The notes below the pieces were generated by a model. The model ran no database searches and was not told where the DNA came from. It saw only the letters and a list, made by a program, of their open reading frames with translations. The position numbers were made by a program, and so were the translations under genes. A stretch of DNA of 64,000 nucleotides from Myroides sp. WP-1 (lineage in GTDB: Bacteria > Bacteroidota > Bacteroidia > Flavobacteriales > Flavobacteriaceae): NCBI RefSeq assembly GCF_014145635.1, contig NZ_JACHTC010000002.1:1-64000 (forward strand), given 5' to 3'. The first letter of the stretch is position 1; each line of letters opens with the position of its first letter. Shown here piece by piece: positions 1 to 8,488 of this stretch.

Positions 1-17
1 TAGCAAACTTTATCCAT

Positions 18-62
18 TCAGAGTGAGAGAAAGGGGGACATTGTCTCTCTTTCCTCTCTGAA
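18..62. other. Imperfect dyad downstream of the relaxase gene
   Basis: The stretch after the relaxase stop codon contains an imperfect inverted repeat. TTCAGAG on the left faces CTCTGAA on the right, with purine-rich GAGAGAAAG and pyrimidine-rich CTCTCTTTCC between them. It could be a transcription end for the minus-strand mobilization operon, but no clear T-run follows on that strand, so the role is open. Positions 1-108 otherwise show nothing recognisable. Confidence 0.3.
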
Positions 63-108
63 AAATAAATGTTTTTATTGCTTATTATCCGCACCCAAAA
101 AGTTGCAT

Positions 109-1047
109 TTATAAGTTGAATTCAAGATTTAATGTTTGTGTTTGTTTTCGTTTTTTCTTTTTAGTTATATCAGGCATATAATCCTCATAGTAATTTCCAT
201 AAGCGTTTAAAAAACTAAATAGACTTACTGTATTTGTATTCCAATTTTCAAAACAGATTTGTTTGTCTTGGTCTTTATATAGTACAGTATGAAATAAATC
301 ATTATTTGGTTTTGGTATCTTATTTTCAAAGAGTTCATTCAGTTTTAAATTCCGATCAACCTCACTTGCTTTTAGGTTCGTGTTGGTTGGTAAATGAATA
401 AATCTATAGCCTTGAATATTACCTTGTTTGTTTACAGTTGGTTTTACTTCTATTTGATGTGCTAGCATCATATTGATGTACTGATCTAAGTTTTTAGGAC
501 GCTCTTTTAAAACAAAATAATGAGCCTTTTTTATTATTTCAGCTGTCTGTTTCTGATTAGTTTTTAAAAGCTCTTTTCTATTTAGATTTTCTTGTCTTAT
601 TGAAGTCCAATTGTATTTTAGGGCTATTTCGTGAGCGATACTCTGTGCTTGAAATCCGATATAGTTATCTTTTAGTGCTTTTCCATTCTCATCAATACGG
701 TTAATCAAAATGTGAATGTGTTTGTGCTCTTTTTCAGTATGTAAGTAAGCGATGTATTGCGCGTCTTTGGGATTTAATTTTAAACCAACTAAAAAATCTT
801 TTACGAGATTTTCTAAATCTTGGTCTGTCATTTTTCTACTATCTTCAATAGTAGGAGATATAACAACGGAGATTGTATTGTTTTTACAGCGAGTGTTTTG
901 ATTTTGTAGAATCTGCATGGTTTGATACATATCTTTCGGAGTTTCCCCCGAAAGATTGTTTCTAGCAAGTTCATAACCTTTGTTTGGATTAATTACATAA
1001 TTAAAAAGTGCTGCTCCTCCAATACATGTTTTTGCTTTAGCTATCAT
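109..1047 (-). CDS. Relaxase / mobilization nuclease (MobA/VirD2-like, MobB of Bacteroidetes elements)
   Basis: This 312-residue protein is a probable DNA relaxase, which nicks oriT and carries the strand during conjugative mobilization. A histidine cluster near residues 103-112 (H103, H108, H110, H112 in an EHKHIHI context) fits the metal-binding signature of the family. Y17 and Y25 near the N terminus are candidate nicking tyrosines. The length is typical of small relaxases of Bacteroidetes mobilizable elements, which lack a fused helicase. The gene begins one base after the MobC-like gene ends, so the two are almost certainly cotranscribed on the minus strand. The family assignment is firm; the exact subfamily is inferred. 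Confidence 0.85.
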   Translation of the reverse strand: MIAKAKTCIGGAALFNYVINPNKGYELARNNLSGETPKDMYQTMQILQNQNTRCKNNTISVVISPTIEDSRKMTDQDLENLVKDFLVGLKLNPKDAQYIAYLHTEKEHKHIHILINRIDENGKALKDNYIGFQAQSIAHEIALKYNWTSIRQENLNRKELLKTNQKQTAEIIKKAHYFVLKERPKNLDQYINMMLAHQIEVKPTVNKQGNIQGYRFIHLPTNTNLKASEVDRNLKLNELFENKIPKPNNDLFHTVLYKDQDKQICFENWNTNTVSLFSFLNAYGNYYEDYMPDITKKKKRKQTQTLNLEFNL

Positions 1048-1048
1048 A

Positions 1049-1348
1049 TTACTTTAGTTTTTCAAGGTGAGCTCTAATTAAGTTTGCTGTTTCAATGGTG
1101 GATTCTTTTACCTTAGTGGTATCTCCAAGTTTAAAAAGGTTACCTATTCTTCTAAAGTTATCAGCAAATTTGTTTAGTAGTTTGTAAGTTTCAATTTCAT
1201 CTTGAGTTAGTTTATAACTTACAGAATATCCCAGGGCAGTACTTCGTAAATATTCAGAAACGCTACAACCAATTTTATTTGCTTTGTTTTTTATAAGCAG
1301 AGATTCAGTAAGGGTAACTCTAAATTCTATCTTGTGTTCTCTTTTCAT
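1049..1348 (-). CDS. MobC-like relaxosome accessory protein
   Basis: This 99-residue basic protein starts MKREHKIEFRVTLTE, followed by a short helical region with GCSVSEYLR, as in ribbon-helix-helix DNA-binding proteins of the MobC family. Such proteins bind oriT and help the relaxase nick it. It sits directly upstream of the relaxase gene with one intervening base, the usual mobC-mobB order. A dyad in the 98 bases upstream of this gene is a candidate oriT. The assignment rests on the N-terminal pattern and on context. Confidence 0.8.
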   Translation of the reverse strand: MKREHKIEFRVTLTESLLIKNKANKIGCSVSEYLRSTALGYSVSYKLTQDEIETYKLLNKFADNFRRIGNLFKLGDTTKVKESTIETANLIRAHLEKLK

Positions 1349-1388
1349 CGTCTTACCAATTTTGCGACCTTCGGGAGAAAAACGAGTG

Positions 1389-1431
1389 GTCTTTGTTCCG
1401 GTTCAAATTTTCAATTTGTAAGGACAAAGAC
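1389..1431. other. Candidate oriT dyad upstream of mobC
   Basis: An inverted repeat with arms GTCTTTGTTCC (1389-1399) and GGACAAAGAC (1422-1431) encloses a smaller perfect repeat, CAAATT-TTC-AATTTG. It lies between the primase stop and the MobC-like start, where mobilizable elements usually carry oriT. Just beside it (about 1360-1376) is TTGCGACCTTC, an 11-base word that recurs inverted at 11453-11465 in the neighbouring island. The oriT role is inferred from position and structure. Confidence 0.4.
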
Positions 1432-1446
1432 ACATCTCGATGATTC

Positions 1447-2355
1447 TCACGTCAGTTTATCGCGGTTAATACTCAGTAAATAATCATTGACATCCTTGTA
1501 ATCTTTATATTTAGCTCTTGCATCTTTTGTAATTAATGGAAATGCTGCAATTAATTTCTCAGTTGCTTTATCTCCAGCAGTATCATTGTCAAAACAAGCA
1601 ACTATGGTTTTATATTTAGATTCAAATGTTTCTGAATCGTCTAAGGTTTTATATAAAAACTTGTTCGAGGATTGAATAAGGGTACTTTCTAAAGTGTTAA
1701 CGGAGTTTAAAATGATGTAATCAAACCTATGTTCTAAATTAGGTTTAAGAGTTATAAAGGATAAAAAGTCGATAAAGGCTTCAAATAAAAATACGGTAGA
1801 TGAATCATTATTTATATAGGTAGGATACTTGGAGCCAAAGCACATTTGAACATATTTGTTTCTGAGTTCTACTCCATCAAGTTCATTTTGAAAGCCTATT
1901 GCATAATAAGCTTTATCTTTAAGGATATAATGTATTTCCTTACAATACCTTTGAGTTGTTTTAATGCATAAGCCTCTTTGCTTGATGTAATATATAAGGT
2001 ATTTATTTCTCAGAGGTTTAATGGCTGTAATCTCATAATCTTTCTCATCTTGATTAACCTGTGGATTAAAAAGTTGCTGGTGAACAGAAAAAGAATTGTT
2101 TGCTAAGATTTTTAGAGCTTCTTTTATATCACATTTGTAATATAGCATTACAAAGTCAATTACATTTCCTTTATATGTACTATCACCAAAGTCATAGAAT
2201 ACATTTTTAGTTACACTAACACTAAACGAAGGGGTGTTTTCTGCTCTAAAAGGAGAATGGTACCAGGCTTGTTTATCATTGATTTTAGTTGGTTTTATAC
2301 CAAGGCTATCTAAAATAGAAATAATCGATATGTTTTTTGCTTCTTGAATATTCAT
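1447..2355 (-). CDS. Toprim primase with a degenerate CHC2 finger
   Basis: This 302-residue protein has the DnaG layout: an N-terminal CHC2-like fold (residues about 28-70, containing SPFRAENTPSFSV and YDFGDSTYKGNVIDF) and a C-terminal Toprim domain. The catalytic glutamate is in the FEAFID segment (E192) and the metal-binding DNDTAG at 256-261. The zinc ligands of a true CHC2 finger are missing: YHSPFR stands where CxxH is expected and DFGD where CxxC is expected. This is common in primases of Bacteroidetes mobile elements, so it need not mean loss of function. It probably primes replication of the excised element with the ATPase encoded upstream. Confidence 0.85.
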   Translation of the reverse strand: MNIQEAKNISIISILDSLGIKPTKINDKQAWYHSPFRAENTPSFSVSVTKNVFYDFGDSTYKGNVIDFVMLYYKCDIKEALKILANNSFSVHQQLFNPQVNQDEKDYEITAIKPLRNKYLIYYIKQRGLCIKTTQRYCKEIHYILKDKAYYAIGFQNELDGVELRNKYVQMCFGSKYPTYINNDSSTVFLFEAFIDFLSFITLKPNLEHRFDYIILNSVNTLESTLIQSSNKFLYKTLDDSETFESKYKTIVACFDNDTAGDKATEKLIAAFPLITKDARAKYKDYKDVNDYLLSINRDKLT

Positions 2356-2419
2356 AATTTGGGTTGTTTAATTGTATGTTATTGATTTATAGTGTTTAAA
2401 GTAATATCTGTATGTCATT

Positions 2420-2580
2420 TAGTTGTCATCTGATCATCTGATCATAATTGTACTAATAGTGAATTACTTTCTTTAGATGAGCGCAGATGAATCGTAGATG
2501 ACAATCAGTTTATGATTTATTAATACTTAAGTTATTGGTAAATAGTTTATTAGTTATTTATTTCATCTGTCATCTGATTT
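2420..2580. repeat. Iteron-like field, TCATCTG(AT) word
   Basis: The spacer between the ATPase and primase genes, running into the last codons of the ATPase gene, is rich in TCATCTG. Exact copies start at 2426, 2434 (overlapping, as TCATCTGATCATCTGAT), 2563 and 2570, with an inverted copy CAGATGA at 2484. Near copies TAGATGA occur at about 2474 and 2494. A matching field with a different word follows the paralogous ATPase gene at 9728-9900. The arrangement suggests a replication origin or a binding site for the ATPase; this is inference. Confidence 0.55.
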
Positions 2581-3791
2581 AAAAGTGTTTCTTTTGAAAT
2601 CCTGTAATATTTACCCTTGTGAATAGTCCGTTTTAAAGTACTATCCTCTATCTTGACTCGTTCATAATTATTTGAGTTAGTTGATCTAACTAAAGCTATG
2701 TTTTCAAGTATTGTTTGTATCTCTCTCATTGTGATATTATGACCTCTGTTATAATAATTCAGAAGAGCATTAATATCAGAAGGAGTGGTGTCTATTTGAT
2801 CCATATCAAATTCATTGAAAATAATATCAAGTATATCAAGCACCAGGTTTTTGTTTTGAAGATCTACATCGTGTTTTAGTTTATGTAAGGCTTCTGTGTG
2901 TAGAGTCTCTGGAGTAAACCACATTCGGGTTTTCTTTTCAGTCGTGAAAGGAACTCTATAGAGATAGTTTAAGAAAATAGGAATCTCCTGAATGAGTTTG
3001 GTGAAAAATTCAGTAGATCTCTTTCTTATCGGAGGGACTTTAATAACCCAAAACCTTGTTTCTTCTTTATCTATCTTTAGAAAATTATGCTCGTGATTAC
3101 TTGTCATGATAATCTTAAGAAAAGACTTCTGCTCAACTTTTTCTTGGCCTTTGTATTCAATTGATTGATACATAGCCGTTGAAATGTATTTGATTGCTTC
3201 AACAATATCTTTGTTCTCAGATTTTACTTCTTCTATTAATAAGAGAAGTTTACTATCCATCTCACTATTGAATTTTTCTGTAAATGCATTTGCCTTTACA
3301 AAAACAGCATTTTTATCAAAGATTTCTTTTATCCAATTTAAAAATGTGGTTTTTCCTGTTTCACGATTCCTAGATACAAGCACTATAATTGGCAATATTT
3401 GTTCTGGATAGAATAATAGAATTTTAAAATAATCTATTGCAAGTAGATATTGATTTCCAAAGATGTGTTGTAGAAAATAATAAGTAATAGGTATCTGTTC
3501 TTTAAGTGAATTTAATGAAAGTTCAGAAGTAGTGTCAATGTTATATAGAATAGGAGAGTAGGAATTAAAGTAATCTCCTATAAAATGAGTGTAATGAATG
3601 TGATTAGGTTCACATTTATAACCAAAGAATTTAGGTAACTCTTTGATGATATCCTTTCCAAAGTCAGTGATGATTTCAGACTTTCTCCACAGTTTACGTT
3701 CAACAATGATTTCTTTACCGTTGACGTTCTTCTTTCTTATCGCATAGTACTCTGTTCCTATTCGAATATATTCTGTTGCAGTTGTATTCAT
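2550..3791 (-). CDS. D5/VirE-like primase-helicase ATPase (DUF5906 type)
   Basis: This 413-residue P-loop ATPase has a Walker A segment RNRETGKTTF (GKT at 146-148) and a Walker B segment LLLLIEE at about 182-188. A TSNHEHNF stretch further on resembles sensor motifs of SF3/D5 helicases. Such proteins are typical of integrated Bacteroidetes elements and are thought to unwind the element's origin. Residues 1-130 start TEYIRIGTEYYAI, closely matching the start of the island ATPase at 8489-9727, so the two are paralogs. It lies downstream of the excisionase-like gene on the same strand and next to a repeat field. Confidence 0.8.
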   Translation of the reverse strand: MNTTATEYIRIGTEYYAIRKKNVNGKEIIVERKLWRKSEIITDFGKDIIKELPKFFGYKCEPNHIHYTHFIGDYFNSYSPILYNIDTTSELSLNSLKEQIPITYYFLQHIFGNQYLLAIDYFKILLFYPEQILPIIVLVSRNRETGKTTFLNWIKEIFDKNAVFVKANAFTEKFNSEMDSKLLLLIEEVKSENKDIVEAIKYISTAMYQSIEYKGQEKVEQKSFLKIIMTSNHEHNFLKIDKEETRFWVIKVPPIRKRSTEFFTKLIQEIPIFLNYLYRVPFTTEKKTRMWFTPETLHTEALHKLKHDVDLQNKNLVLDILDIIFNEFDMDQIDTTPSDINALLNYYNRGHNITMREIQTILENIALVRSTNSNNYERVKIEDSTLKRTIHKGKYYRISKETLLNQMTDEINN

Positions 3792-3889
3792 ATCAAAAAA
3801 TTTTCAGAAAGAAGTAGTTATATTTACTACTGTTTTCTTTTGTTATAGAAATAGTTATTTAAGCATTGATAGTAGGGCTATCAATGCTT

Positions 3890-4177
3890 TTATTTTTTTA
3901 ACTGTTTTGAAAATTGTGATAGAACTTCTTGGTCGGTAAAGACTCTATATTGTTTAATCCACTCAACTATCTCAAGGCGGTCAAAGAATAAGGTGCCATT
4001 GGTAGGTTTGTGATGAGGGATTAAGTTTTTAGAAGTTAACTTATGAATAGTACTGTCTGAAAAGCCAGTATAAACCATCAAATCTTTAATAGTAAAGATT
4101 TCTTTTTGAAACTGATTACCTTTAGTAATCATTAGCTTGATCTCGTTAAGCTCTTGAATGATTTTTAGCGTTGTCAT
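3890..4177 (-). CDS. Excisionase-like helix-turn-helix protein
   Basis: This 95-residue protein has a MerR/Xis-type winged helix-turn-helix: FTIKDLMVYTGFSDSTIHKLTSK as the helices and HHKPTNGTLFFDRLEIVEWI as the wing. Proteins of this shape direct excision or regulate element genes. It lies about 100 bases upstream of the ATPase gene, the same order as in the neighbouring island (8126-8389 before 8489-9727). Excisionase function is inferred; it could be a transcriptional regulator only. Confidence 0.75.
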   Translation of the reverse strand: MTTLKIIQELNEIKLMITKGNQFQKEIFTIKDLMVYTGFSDSTIHKLTSKNLIPHHKPTNGTLFFDRLEIVEWIKQYRVFTDQEVLSQFSKQLKK

Positions 4178-4268
4178 AATAAATGTTTTTTGAATTATGA
4201 CGCTAAACTATTGCAATGAAGCTACTTGAAATGGTTGTTTGTCAGTTAACTGACATTTAATTTTAGTC

Positions 4269-5093
4269 TTAGGACAGTTTTTTAGATAACTGACTTTTTA
4301 CATTTTCTAAGATTTTAGCATAAGTTTCTTTATGAGCATTTGTAATTAACTTTCTGCCCTTTTTATTTATTGAATCATAGTTTATAGCTGAATAATCTTC
4401 TACAGTTGCATATTTAAAGTAGCGACAACTTTCTTTTAGTGTGGTTTTGTGTAAAGTAAATAAATGTACAAATGGTATAAAGAAAGCTTCTAAGAACATG
4501 GCACAATGTTGAGACTGAAGTTCTAACTTAATAGAAGAATCAGGATTATCTGTTTTTTTACTAATACAAGATTCTATAACTCTTTTAAAATCTTCCATTG
4601 TTGTGTCATCATTAATAACTTCTTTCTTTAATTCATACAAAGTTTCTTTAATGATAGCCTGATGTGCTGTGCTAAAAACAAATACATTGTCTTTCTTTTG
4701 CTCCTGTTTCTTTTTAGAAGGAGTAGTGATATTAATTGTAATTGTTTTTTTAGAAGGAGATATTAGTAGATACTCTTTAGAATTTTTAAATGATTTAAAA
4801 GATTCTTTATATATCAAACTTAGGTGACTGATTAAAAATATGTTCTGCCCTTTGTCAAAATTAATTGCAGCACTTAATAATAATATAGAGTAAATCAATG
4901 CTGTTAAAGGCAAAAGGATGTACCATTTAGATATACTATAAAAATATGGTAATTGAAAAGTGGATGTTACCAGGGATATTATTGGTAATAATGCGGCAAT
5001 TATGTAAGTGAACTTCTTGGAAAGAGTTACAGAGCTTAGCTTTTCAAGCTTCTGGTGAAAGAAAAAAAACGGAGTTTCAATAATAGTATTCAT
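4269..5093 (-). CDS. Membrane protein of unknown function
   Basis: I do not recognise this 274-residue protein. It has two clear hydrophobic segments near residues 28-50 (FTYIIAALLPIISLVTS) and 55-77 (WYILLPLTALIYSILLLSAA). A mainly soluble part follows, with a lysine-rich stretch (PSKKKQEQKK) and a C-terminal helical region rich in aromatics (CRYFKYATVEDYSAINYDS). It is the first gene of the minus-strand cluster of the left element, ahead of the excisionase-like gene, a place often filled by element-specific accessory genes. A surface-exclusion or regulatory role is possible but unsupported. Confidence 0.6.
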   Translation of the reverse strand: MNTIIETPFFFFHQKLEKLSSVTLSKKFTYIIAALLPIISLVTSTFQLPYFYSISKWYILLPLTALIYSILLLSAAINFDKGQNIFLISHLSLIYKESFKSFKNSKEYLLISPSKKTITINITTPSKKKQEQKKDNVFVFSTAHQAIIKETLYELKKEVINDDTTMEDFKRVIESCISKKTDNPDSSIKLELQSQHCAMFLEAFFIPFVHLFTLHKTTLKESCRYFKYATVEDYSAINYDSINKKGRKLITNAHKETYAKILENVKSQLSKKLS

Positions 5094-5240
5094 AGTGTCT
5101 TGTTGTTGGTTAGTAATAAAAGTACTAAAAATATAACTAACTGCAAGAAAATGAAAACTTTACTATCTTTATAGGGTAAAACAAATTGTTGTACTTTTGT
5201 TGTACTGATGAAAAAAAAGGTGAAAAAAGGGCAAAAAAAA

Positions 5241-5266
5241 AAGCACCTATTTTACAATAGATGCTT
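5241..5266 (-). terminator. Intrinsic terminator, probably the displaced tRNA terminator
   Basis: Read on the minus strand, AAGCATCTATT pairs with AATAGGTGCTT (one wobble) and is followed by ten T residues. It lies 14 bases beyond the tRNA-derived repeat at 5280-5292. It therefore looks like the transcription end of the tRNA locus before the island was inserted, or the end of the left element. Confidence 0.7.
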
Positions 5267-5279
5267 CTCTGAAATTTTA

Positions 5280-5292
5280 GTGGTCCCACCTG
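5280..5292. other. Attachment site copy (tRNA 3'-end fragment)
   Basis: GTGGTCCCACCTG here is identical to 18248-18260, the 3' end of the first tRNA gene including its discriminator base. The sequence beyond it does not continue as tRNA. A short direct repeat of a tRNA 3' end beside a tyrosine integrase gene is the usual mark of an att site. The two copies are 12,968 bases apart and bound the island. Confidence 0.8.
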
Positions 5293-5408
5293 AACTTGTT
5301 TTGTTTTTTAATTCGTTTTTATATAGTTTTACCTATTGATAATCAGTTTAATATGATTTATTTTAATTCGTTTGAACTGATTTGAATTCATTTTAATCAT
5401 ATTTTTAA

Positions 5409-5423
5409 CCCCTAATTTGCCCC
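5409..5423. repeat. Subterminal repeat, left copy
   Basis: CCCCTAATTTGCCCC here matches CCCCTAATTAACCCC at 18186-18200 in 13 of 15 positions and in the same orientation. Both lie just inside the 13-bp att copies. In the circular form they would flank the crossover site, as arm-type integrase sites do. Two further repeats, GCCCCCTT at 5519-5526 and 5532-5539, sit immediately upstream of the integrase start. The remaining gene-free sequence 5094-5553 shows nothing else. Confidence 0.45.
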
Positions 5424-5553
5424 TTCGTAAAAAATGGATTTTTAGAGTATGTTTTTAAGATTTTGATCGATGAAAATTAAAAATAGGAAAAGCTCCTGTT
5501 TTTTTATGCAAAAGCGTTGCCCCCTTGGCAAGCCCCCTTAAAAAACAATAATA

Positions 5554-6786
5554 ATGAAGTACTATTTCGAGCTGAGAAAAGATAAGATCGATAAAGAAGG
5601 TATGGTTCCTATTCGCTTAGTTGTTACTGCTCCAAAAGTTAGGATAAGAAAAAACATAAGCGTCAAGACAAAACTCGATGATTGGGATGCTGAGATTAAT
5701 CAAATTCGAAATGTCAAGAGAGATGATAATGAACTGTATTTGGACTACAAAGAGTATAATGCTATACTTACTAATACCATTAATAAAGTAGAACATATCT
5801 TCGATTTTTTTAGATTTAACTCCATTCCTTTTACAGAGAAAATGTTTGAGGAAAAATATAAGTTAGAGACAGTTAGTGTATCTATCCGTTTTTTTGATGC
5901 TTTTAGTGAGTATATTAAAGTTTCTACTATTTCTAAGGCTAAGTCAACTATAACTAAATATAACTCCGTAAAAGCGTTCTTTATTGATTTTGCCACATCT
6001 TCCAAGTATGTTATGCGTTTTGACACTATAGATTTTCGTTTTGAGGAGGCTTTTATGGAATACTGTTTTGTTGAGCGTAAAACATTGAATAACTATTACG
6101 GAAAGTTAGTAGCTACATTAAAAGCATTTATGCAATGGGCATTTAATAGAGGGTATCATAACAGCCTAGAATTTAAAAAGATTAAAAGAGTTGATAATGA
6201 AATAGAAGTAGTGTTTTTGACTATGGATGAATTGATGAAACTTTATAATCATAATTTTGAAAACAGATCTATGGAAAGAGCTCGGGATATGTTTTGCTTC
6301 CTTTGTTTTACGGGACAGAGGCATAGTGATATCTATTCTCTTAGAGATTGTAATATAGTTGAAGATTATCTGAATTATACTGTTGTTAAGACTAAGACAG
6401 TTCATCACCAGGTATATTTAATATCATATGCAAAAGAGATACTAGAGAAGTATAAAGATACTCCTTATAGTCCTGTACCAAGAATCACTTCTCAGAAATT
6501 GAATGAGAGACTTAAAGAATGTTGTGAAGAGGTAGGAATTACAGATAAGATTAGACTAACTCGTTATATAGGTGCGAATAGAATAGATACAGAAGTAAGA
6601 AAGTGCGATGTAATTACTTCCCATGTAGGGAGAAAAACATTTATTACTAACAGTATTATTTTAGGAATTTCAGAGCGAGTAATTAAAAGTACAACCAATC
6701 ATAAAGACGAGAGAAGTTTTAGGAGATACGTTCATGTTGGCGAGTCATTTAAACAAAAGGAATTAAATAAATGGGAAAGTTTGTAA
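5554..6786 (+). CDS. Tyrosine recombinase / integrase
   Basis: This 410-residue integrase has the layout of Bacteroidetes element recombinases: an arm-binding N-terminal domain (about 1-100), a SAM-like core-binding domain (about 110-205) and a C-terminal catalytic domain. Visible catalytic residues are R256 (TGQRHSD), a lysine near 280-282, H357 and R360 (HVGRKTF), H383 (TNHKDE) and the nucleophile Y392 (RRYVHV), so it appears intact. It lies 261 bases inside the left att copy and would excise and integrate the island at the tRNA. The next gene starts four bases after its stop, implying one transcript. Confidence 0.93.
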   Translation: MKYYFELRKDKIDKEGMVPIRLVVTAPKVRIRKNISVKTKLDDWDAEINQIRNVKRDDNELYLDYKEYNAILTNTINKVEHIFDFFRFNSIPFTEKMFEEKYKLETVSVSIRFFDAFSEYIKVSTISKAKSTITKYNSVKAFFIDFATSSKYVMRFDTIDFRFEEAFMEYCFVERKTLNNYYGKLVATLKAFMQWAFNRGYHNSLEFKKIKRVDNEIEVVFLTMDELMKLYNHNFENRSMERARDMFCFLCFTGQRHSDIYSLRDCNIVEDYLNYTVVKTKTVHHQVYLISYAKEILEKYKDTPYSPVPRITSQKLNERLKECCEEVGITDKIRLTRYIGANRIDTEVRKCDVITSHVGRKTFITNSIILGISERVIKSTTNHKDERSFRRYVHVGESFKQKELNKWESL

Positions 6787-6790
6787 TCTG

Positions 6791-8047
6791 ATGAAAAGAG
6801 AAATAAAAATACATTCTGCATTTGATCAGATTCTAACATACCTGAATATAACTCCTAAAGATGAAGTTTGCTTTAGTAGTTTAGAAAGAGAAATTATAGA
6901 ACATTTTGATTATTTGACTTTTATTGATTTATTGCTTGGGCTTTCAGAGGTTAATTCTCAATTACGTATCGTTGTTATACTATCTACAGATACTTATGAA
7001 AAGATGCATCTCAAAGCGTTTAAAAAGTGGGAACTCTATAAACAAGATATGTCAGAAGTCTCTTATTTATGTAGGCTACTGAAATGTAAACATGATTTTT
7101 TAGAGAATTTAAATAAGCTCTCTATACCATTATTAGAAAGATTGGATAACCCAGACAAAGGAGATAATAATCATTTTATTAGAGTTTTAGATCAGTATAT
7201 TTTTGAAGAACTAATGCTCATCAATAGTAATTTAGATGAGAATTGTATTAATACTAGCAATTGTTTTGCACTTTTGTTTTTGGAAAATAAAAAACAAGCC
7301 ATTAATAGTTTCTTAAACTATGTATCTAAAGAAATTATATATGAGGGAGGAAAAAGTAATCATCAGAGTTTTATTCTTAGTAAAGATAGATTTTTTCACT
7401 TTTTGCAGTTAGACTTTGTACCTAATATTTCTTATAGTAATTATAAACAAAGTTTAAATCTTTTTAAGGAAGAAAATATGATAATCTCTAAAAAACAAAT
7501 TGATATAGTAATTGGACAGGAAGAATTTTTTCAGAAGAAATTGCCTTTACATGAACTTAAGTTAGAAGAATTGTTTTCTTTTAATAATGATTTTCCAAAA
7601 GAAAAGGTAGACTATATGAATGATATACTTAAGGCTTTTTTTGAAGTTCTTTGTGAGAATAAATTTACCTATGGGGAAACAAATGTATTTAAGTTGTTTT
7701 TTTCTTCATGTACAGAGATCTATCCTTCTTATAGTAAAGATGAACTTTACTATGCTTATAATCTTTTAAATGAGCTAGTGTCAAAGGATAAAGTAGTTTT
7801 TTATCAAATACTTTCTGTATTTATAGTTTTACATAATAGTGATGCTATAAAGTTAGTACCAACAAAATTACCCAAAATTTTATCAGCATATTTTAAAGGA
7901 AGTACTTTGTCCCAATCAACAATGCGTCAGTACATATCTGGAAAAGCAAAATATAGTAAAGAATTTTTGTCAATATTAAATGAAGTTAATGATTGGGTGG
8001 TCGCTTCTGAAAAAGGGAAAAGAGTTAATTTTCAGCGTGTTATATGA
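6791..8047 (+). CDS. Integrase-linked protein of unknown function
   Basis: I do not recognise this 418-residue protein. It has no signal peptide, membrane segment or metal motif that I can see, and is rich in Leu, Phe, Lys and Asn. The C-terminal part STLSQSTMRQYISGKAKYS resembles a small helical DNA-contacting motif, which is only a suggestion. The start lies four bases after the integrase stop and the excisionase-like gene follows 78 bases later, so it may help regulate or assist recombination. Confidence 0.65.
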   Translation: MKREIKIHSAFDQILTYLNITPKDEVCFSSLEREIIEHFDYLTFIDLLLGLSEVNSQLRIVVILSTDTYEKMHLKAFKKWELYKQDMSEVSYLCRLLKCKHDFLENLNKLSIPLLERLDNPDKGDNNHFIRVLDQYIFEELMLINSNLDENCINTSNCFALLFLENKKQAINSFLNYVSKEIIYEGGKSNHQSFILSKDRFFHFLQLDFVPNISYSNYKQSLNLFKEENMIISKKQIDIVIGQEEFFQKKLPLHELKLEELFSFNNDFPKEKVDYMNDILKAFFEVLCENKFTYGETNVFKLFFSSCTEIYPSYSKDELYYAYNLLNELVSKDKVVFYQILSVFIVLHNSDAIKLVPTKLPKILSAYFKGSTLSQSTMRQYISGKAKYSKEFLSILNEVNDWVVASEKGKRVNFQRVI

Positions 8048-8125
8048 GTGTGTAATGGGATGTAATAAGATTTGTCTTAAGTTTTTAAATCTTTGTTTCA
8101 TTCAAATGCTTTAAAATAAATTCAA

Positions 8126-8389
8126 ATGGAAACAAATTTTGAAACAAAGAAGGAAGGAAGATTTATTGATGAATCTCAAGAAGTATTAGTTAATACTTTC
8201 TTTCCAACAGGTGATGATCGTATGTCTCAACAAGAAGTAGCTAGTATGTTTGATAGAACAGTTCAAACTATTATTAATTGGAAGAATAAAGGGAAGATTC
8301 CTTATTATGAAATTGATGGACGACCTATTTTTTCAAGAAAGCAATTAATTCAAGTGGCTTCAAAAAATCAACATCTCTTAAATCCATAA
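8126..8389 (+). CDS. Excisionase-like helix-turn-helix protein
   Basis: This 87-residue protein carries a MerR/Xis-type motif: MSQQEVASMFDRTVQTIINW forms the helix-turn-helix and GKIPYYEIDGRPIFSRKQL the wing. It corresponds in position to the left-element gene at 3890-4177. It is followed by a terminator hairpin and then a perfect 10-bp palindrome before the ATPase gene; it may bind that palindrome. Excisionase or repressor roles are both possible. Confidence 0.78.
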   Translation: METNFETKKEGRFIDESQEVLVNTFFPTGDDRMSQQEVASMFDRTVQTIINWKNKGKIPYYEIDGRPIFSRKQLIQVASKNQHLLNP

Positions 8390-8392
8390 AAA

Positions 8393-8424
8393 AAGCGTTT
8401 GCTTCCTTCAAAAACCAAACGCTT
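8393..8424 (+). terminator. Intrinsic terminator after the excisionase-like gene
   Basis: AAGCGTTTG (8393-8401) pairs perfectly with CAAACGCTT (8416-8424), followed by the T-rich AGAATTTTATTCTTT. It ends the integrase-to-excisionase transcript and separates it from the ATPase gene. Confidence 0.75.
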
Positions 8425-8444
8425 AGAATTTTATTCTTTAATCA

Positions 8445-8471
8445 AATCCTTATAGTGCAAATATAAGGATT
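8445..8471. promoter_or_regulatory. Perfect palindrome upstream of the ATPase gene (possible operator)
   Basis: AATCCTTATA (8445-8454) and TATAAGGATT (8462-8471) are exact inverted repeats separated by seven bases. The ATPase start lies 17 bases further on. Lacking a T-run, it does not look like a terminator and is better read as an operator, perhaps for the excisionase-like protein encoded just upstream. Confidence 0.5.
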
Positions 8472-8488
8472 ATAATCTATTATTTATT

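Noticed and set aside
1447..2355. Primase as a broken gene because the zinc ligands are missing
   Set aside because: The frame is intact, the Toprim residues are kept, and ligand-free CHC2 folds are common in Bacteroidetes element primases.
5554..6786. Integrase as part of the left element
   Set aside because: It lies inside the right-hand pair of att copies and opposite in strand to the left cluster; it may still act on both, but ownership by the island is simpler.
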